Shown here: one piece after another, positions 61,786 through 62,000 of the stretch
Numbering within the stretch: the stretch's first letter is position 1
Layout: every line of letters begins with the position of its first letter
NCBI GenBank assembly: GCA_030141605.1
Contig: JAQGDQ010000053.1
Location: forward strand, 1-62,000
Source: Tubiluchus corallicola
Lineage: Eukaryota > Priapulida > Priapulimorpha > Priapulimorphida > Tubiluchidae
Direction: 5' to 3'
Length of the DNA: 62,000 nt
Made by a program: the position numbers and the translations under genes
The notes under the pieces: model-generated
Seen by the model: only the letters and a program-made list of their open reading frames with translations
What the model was told of the DNA's origin: nothing
Databases searched by the model: none

Positions 61786-62000
61786 CTAATAGAAAAATCA
61801 CAATAATTTCTTAGTTGCAAATAACACAAACTAACAAATTATACAATGAGCATCATTTAGCTATTTTTAAAGAATTGCTAGTCAAAAATGGAAATTAAAT
61901 TTTGTCAAATTTTTAAATCAGGCAAGAAAACAAAAACAATTCGAAAACACAGCCCCATGACAACATGAATAAATGAAAGTTCCAAAAATAAACTAGGCCC
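61786..62000 (-). other. Kazal-gene intron running off the window
   Basis: No Kazal motif; the next upstream exon and the start of the gene lie beyond 62000. Confidence 0.6.

Overview
The window is invertebrate metazoan nuclear DNA. It is A/T-rich, genes are widely spaced and have spliceosomal introns, and it carries microsatellites, short inverted-repeat elements and decayed LINE/SINE copies. The gene set (VPS36, CCDC12, AMMECR1, a C2H2 zinc-finger gene and a very large tandem-Kazal gene) is animal, but the sequence alone does not fix the phylum. An early-branching or other invertebrate lineage fits the modest intron sizes.

Layout. 1-10.8 kb is mostly gene-poor and holds a LINE reverse-transcriptase scrap, a CCAA-type array, a tRNA-derived SINE and a 33-bp-stem hairpin. 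Exon 1 of AMMECR1 lies on the minus strand at 10888-11150; no later exon was found. 11.6-18.3 kb is dominated by micro- and minisatellites, with broken minus-strand coding remnants at 14.2-16.0 kb. VPS36 (ESCRT-II) is on the plus strand as an 8-nt coding exon (19177-19184, MDR) and one large exon (21399-22536).

From 23291 to beyond 61785 the minus strand carries one huge gene. I resolved 31 coding exons (5291 nt, 1762 codons plus stop, one open frame throughout) encoding 31 Kazal protease-inhibitor domains and a Cys/Lys/Gly/Ser-rich C-terminal tail; the 5' end is outside the window. Almost every intron is phase 1 and cuts each Kazal domain between its fifth and sixth cysteine, so each exon holds the end of one domain and the start of the next. 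The predicted P1 (inhibitory-site) residue is acidic or Asn in the N-terminal part, where N-glycosylation sequons are common, and almost always Arg in the C-terminal part. A Thr-rich mucin-like repeat is inserted near the change-over.

Two plus-strand genes with intronless coding regions, an eight-finger C2H2 protein (34721-36310) and CCDC12 (38796-39299), lie inside a 14.4-kb intron of the Kazal gene. That intron also holds most of the MITE-like elements. VPS36 and the Kazal gene are convergent, with candidate poly(A) signals about 390 bp apart. A decayed LINE, a paired dispersed repeat and a 101-bp tandem duplication fill another Kazal intron (23.7-28.1 kb), and a 5S rRNA-like fragment sits in a third (31.1 kb).
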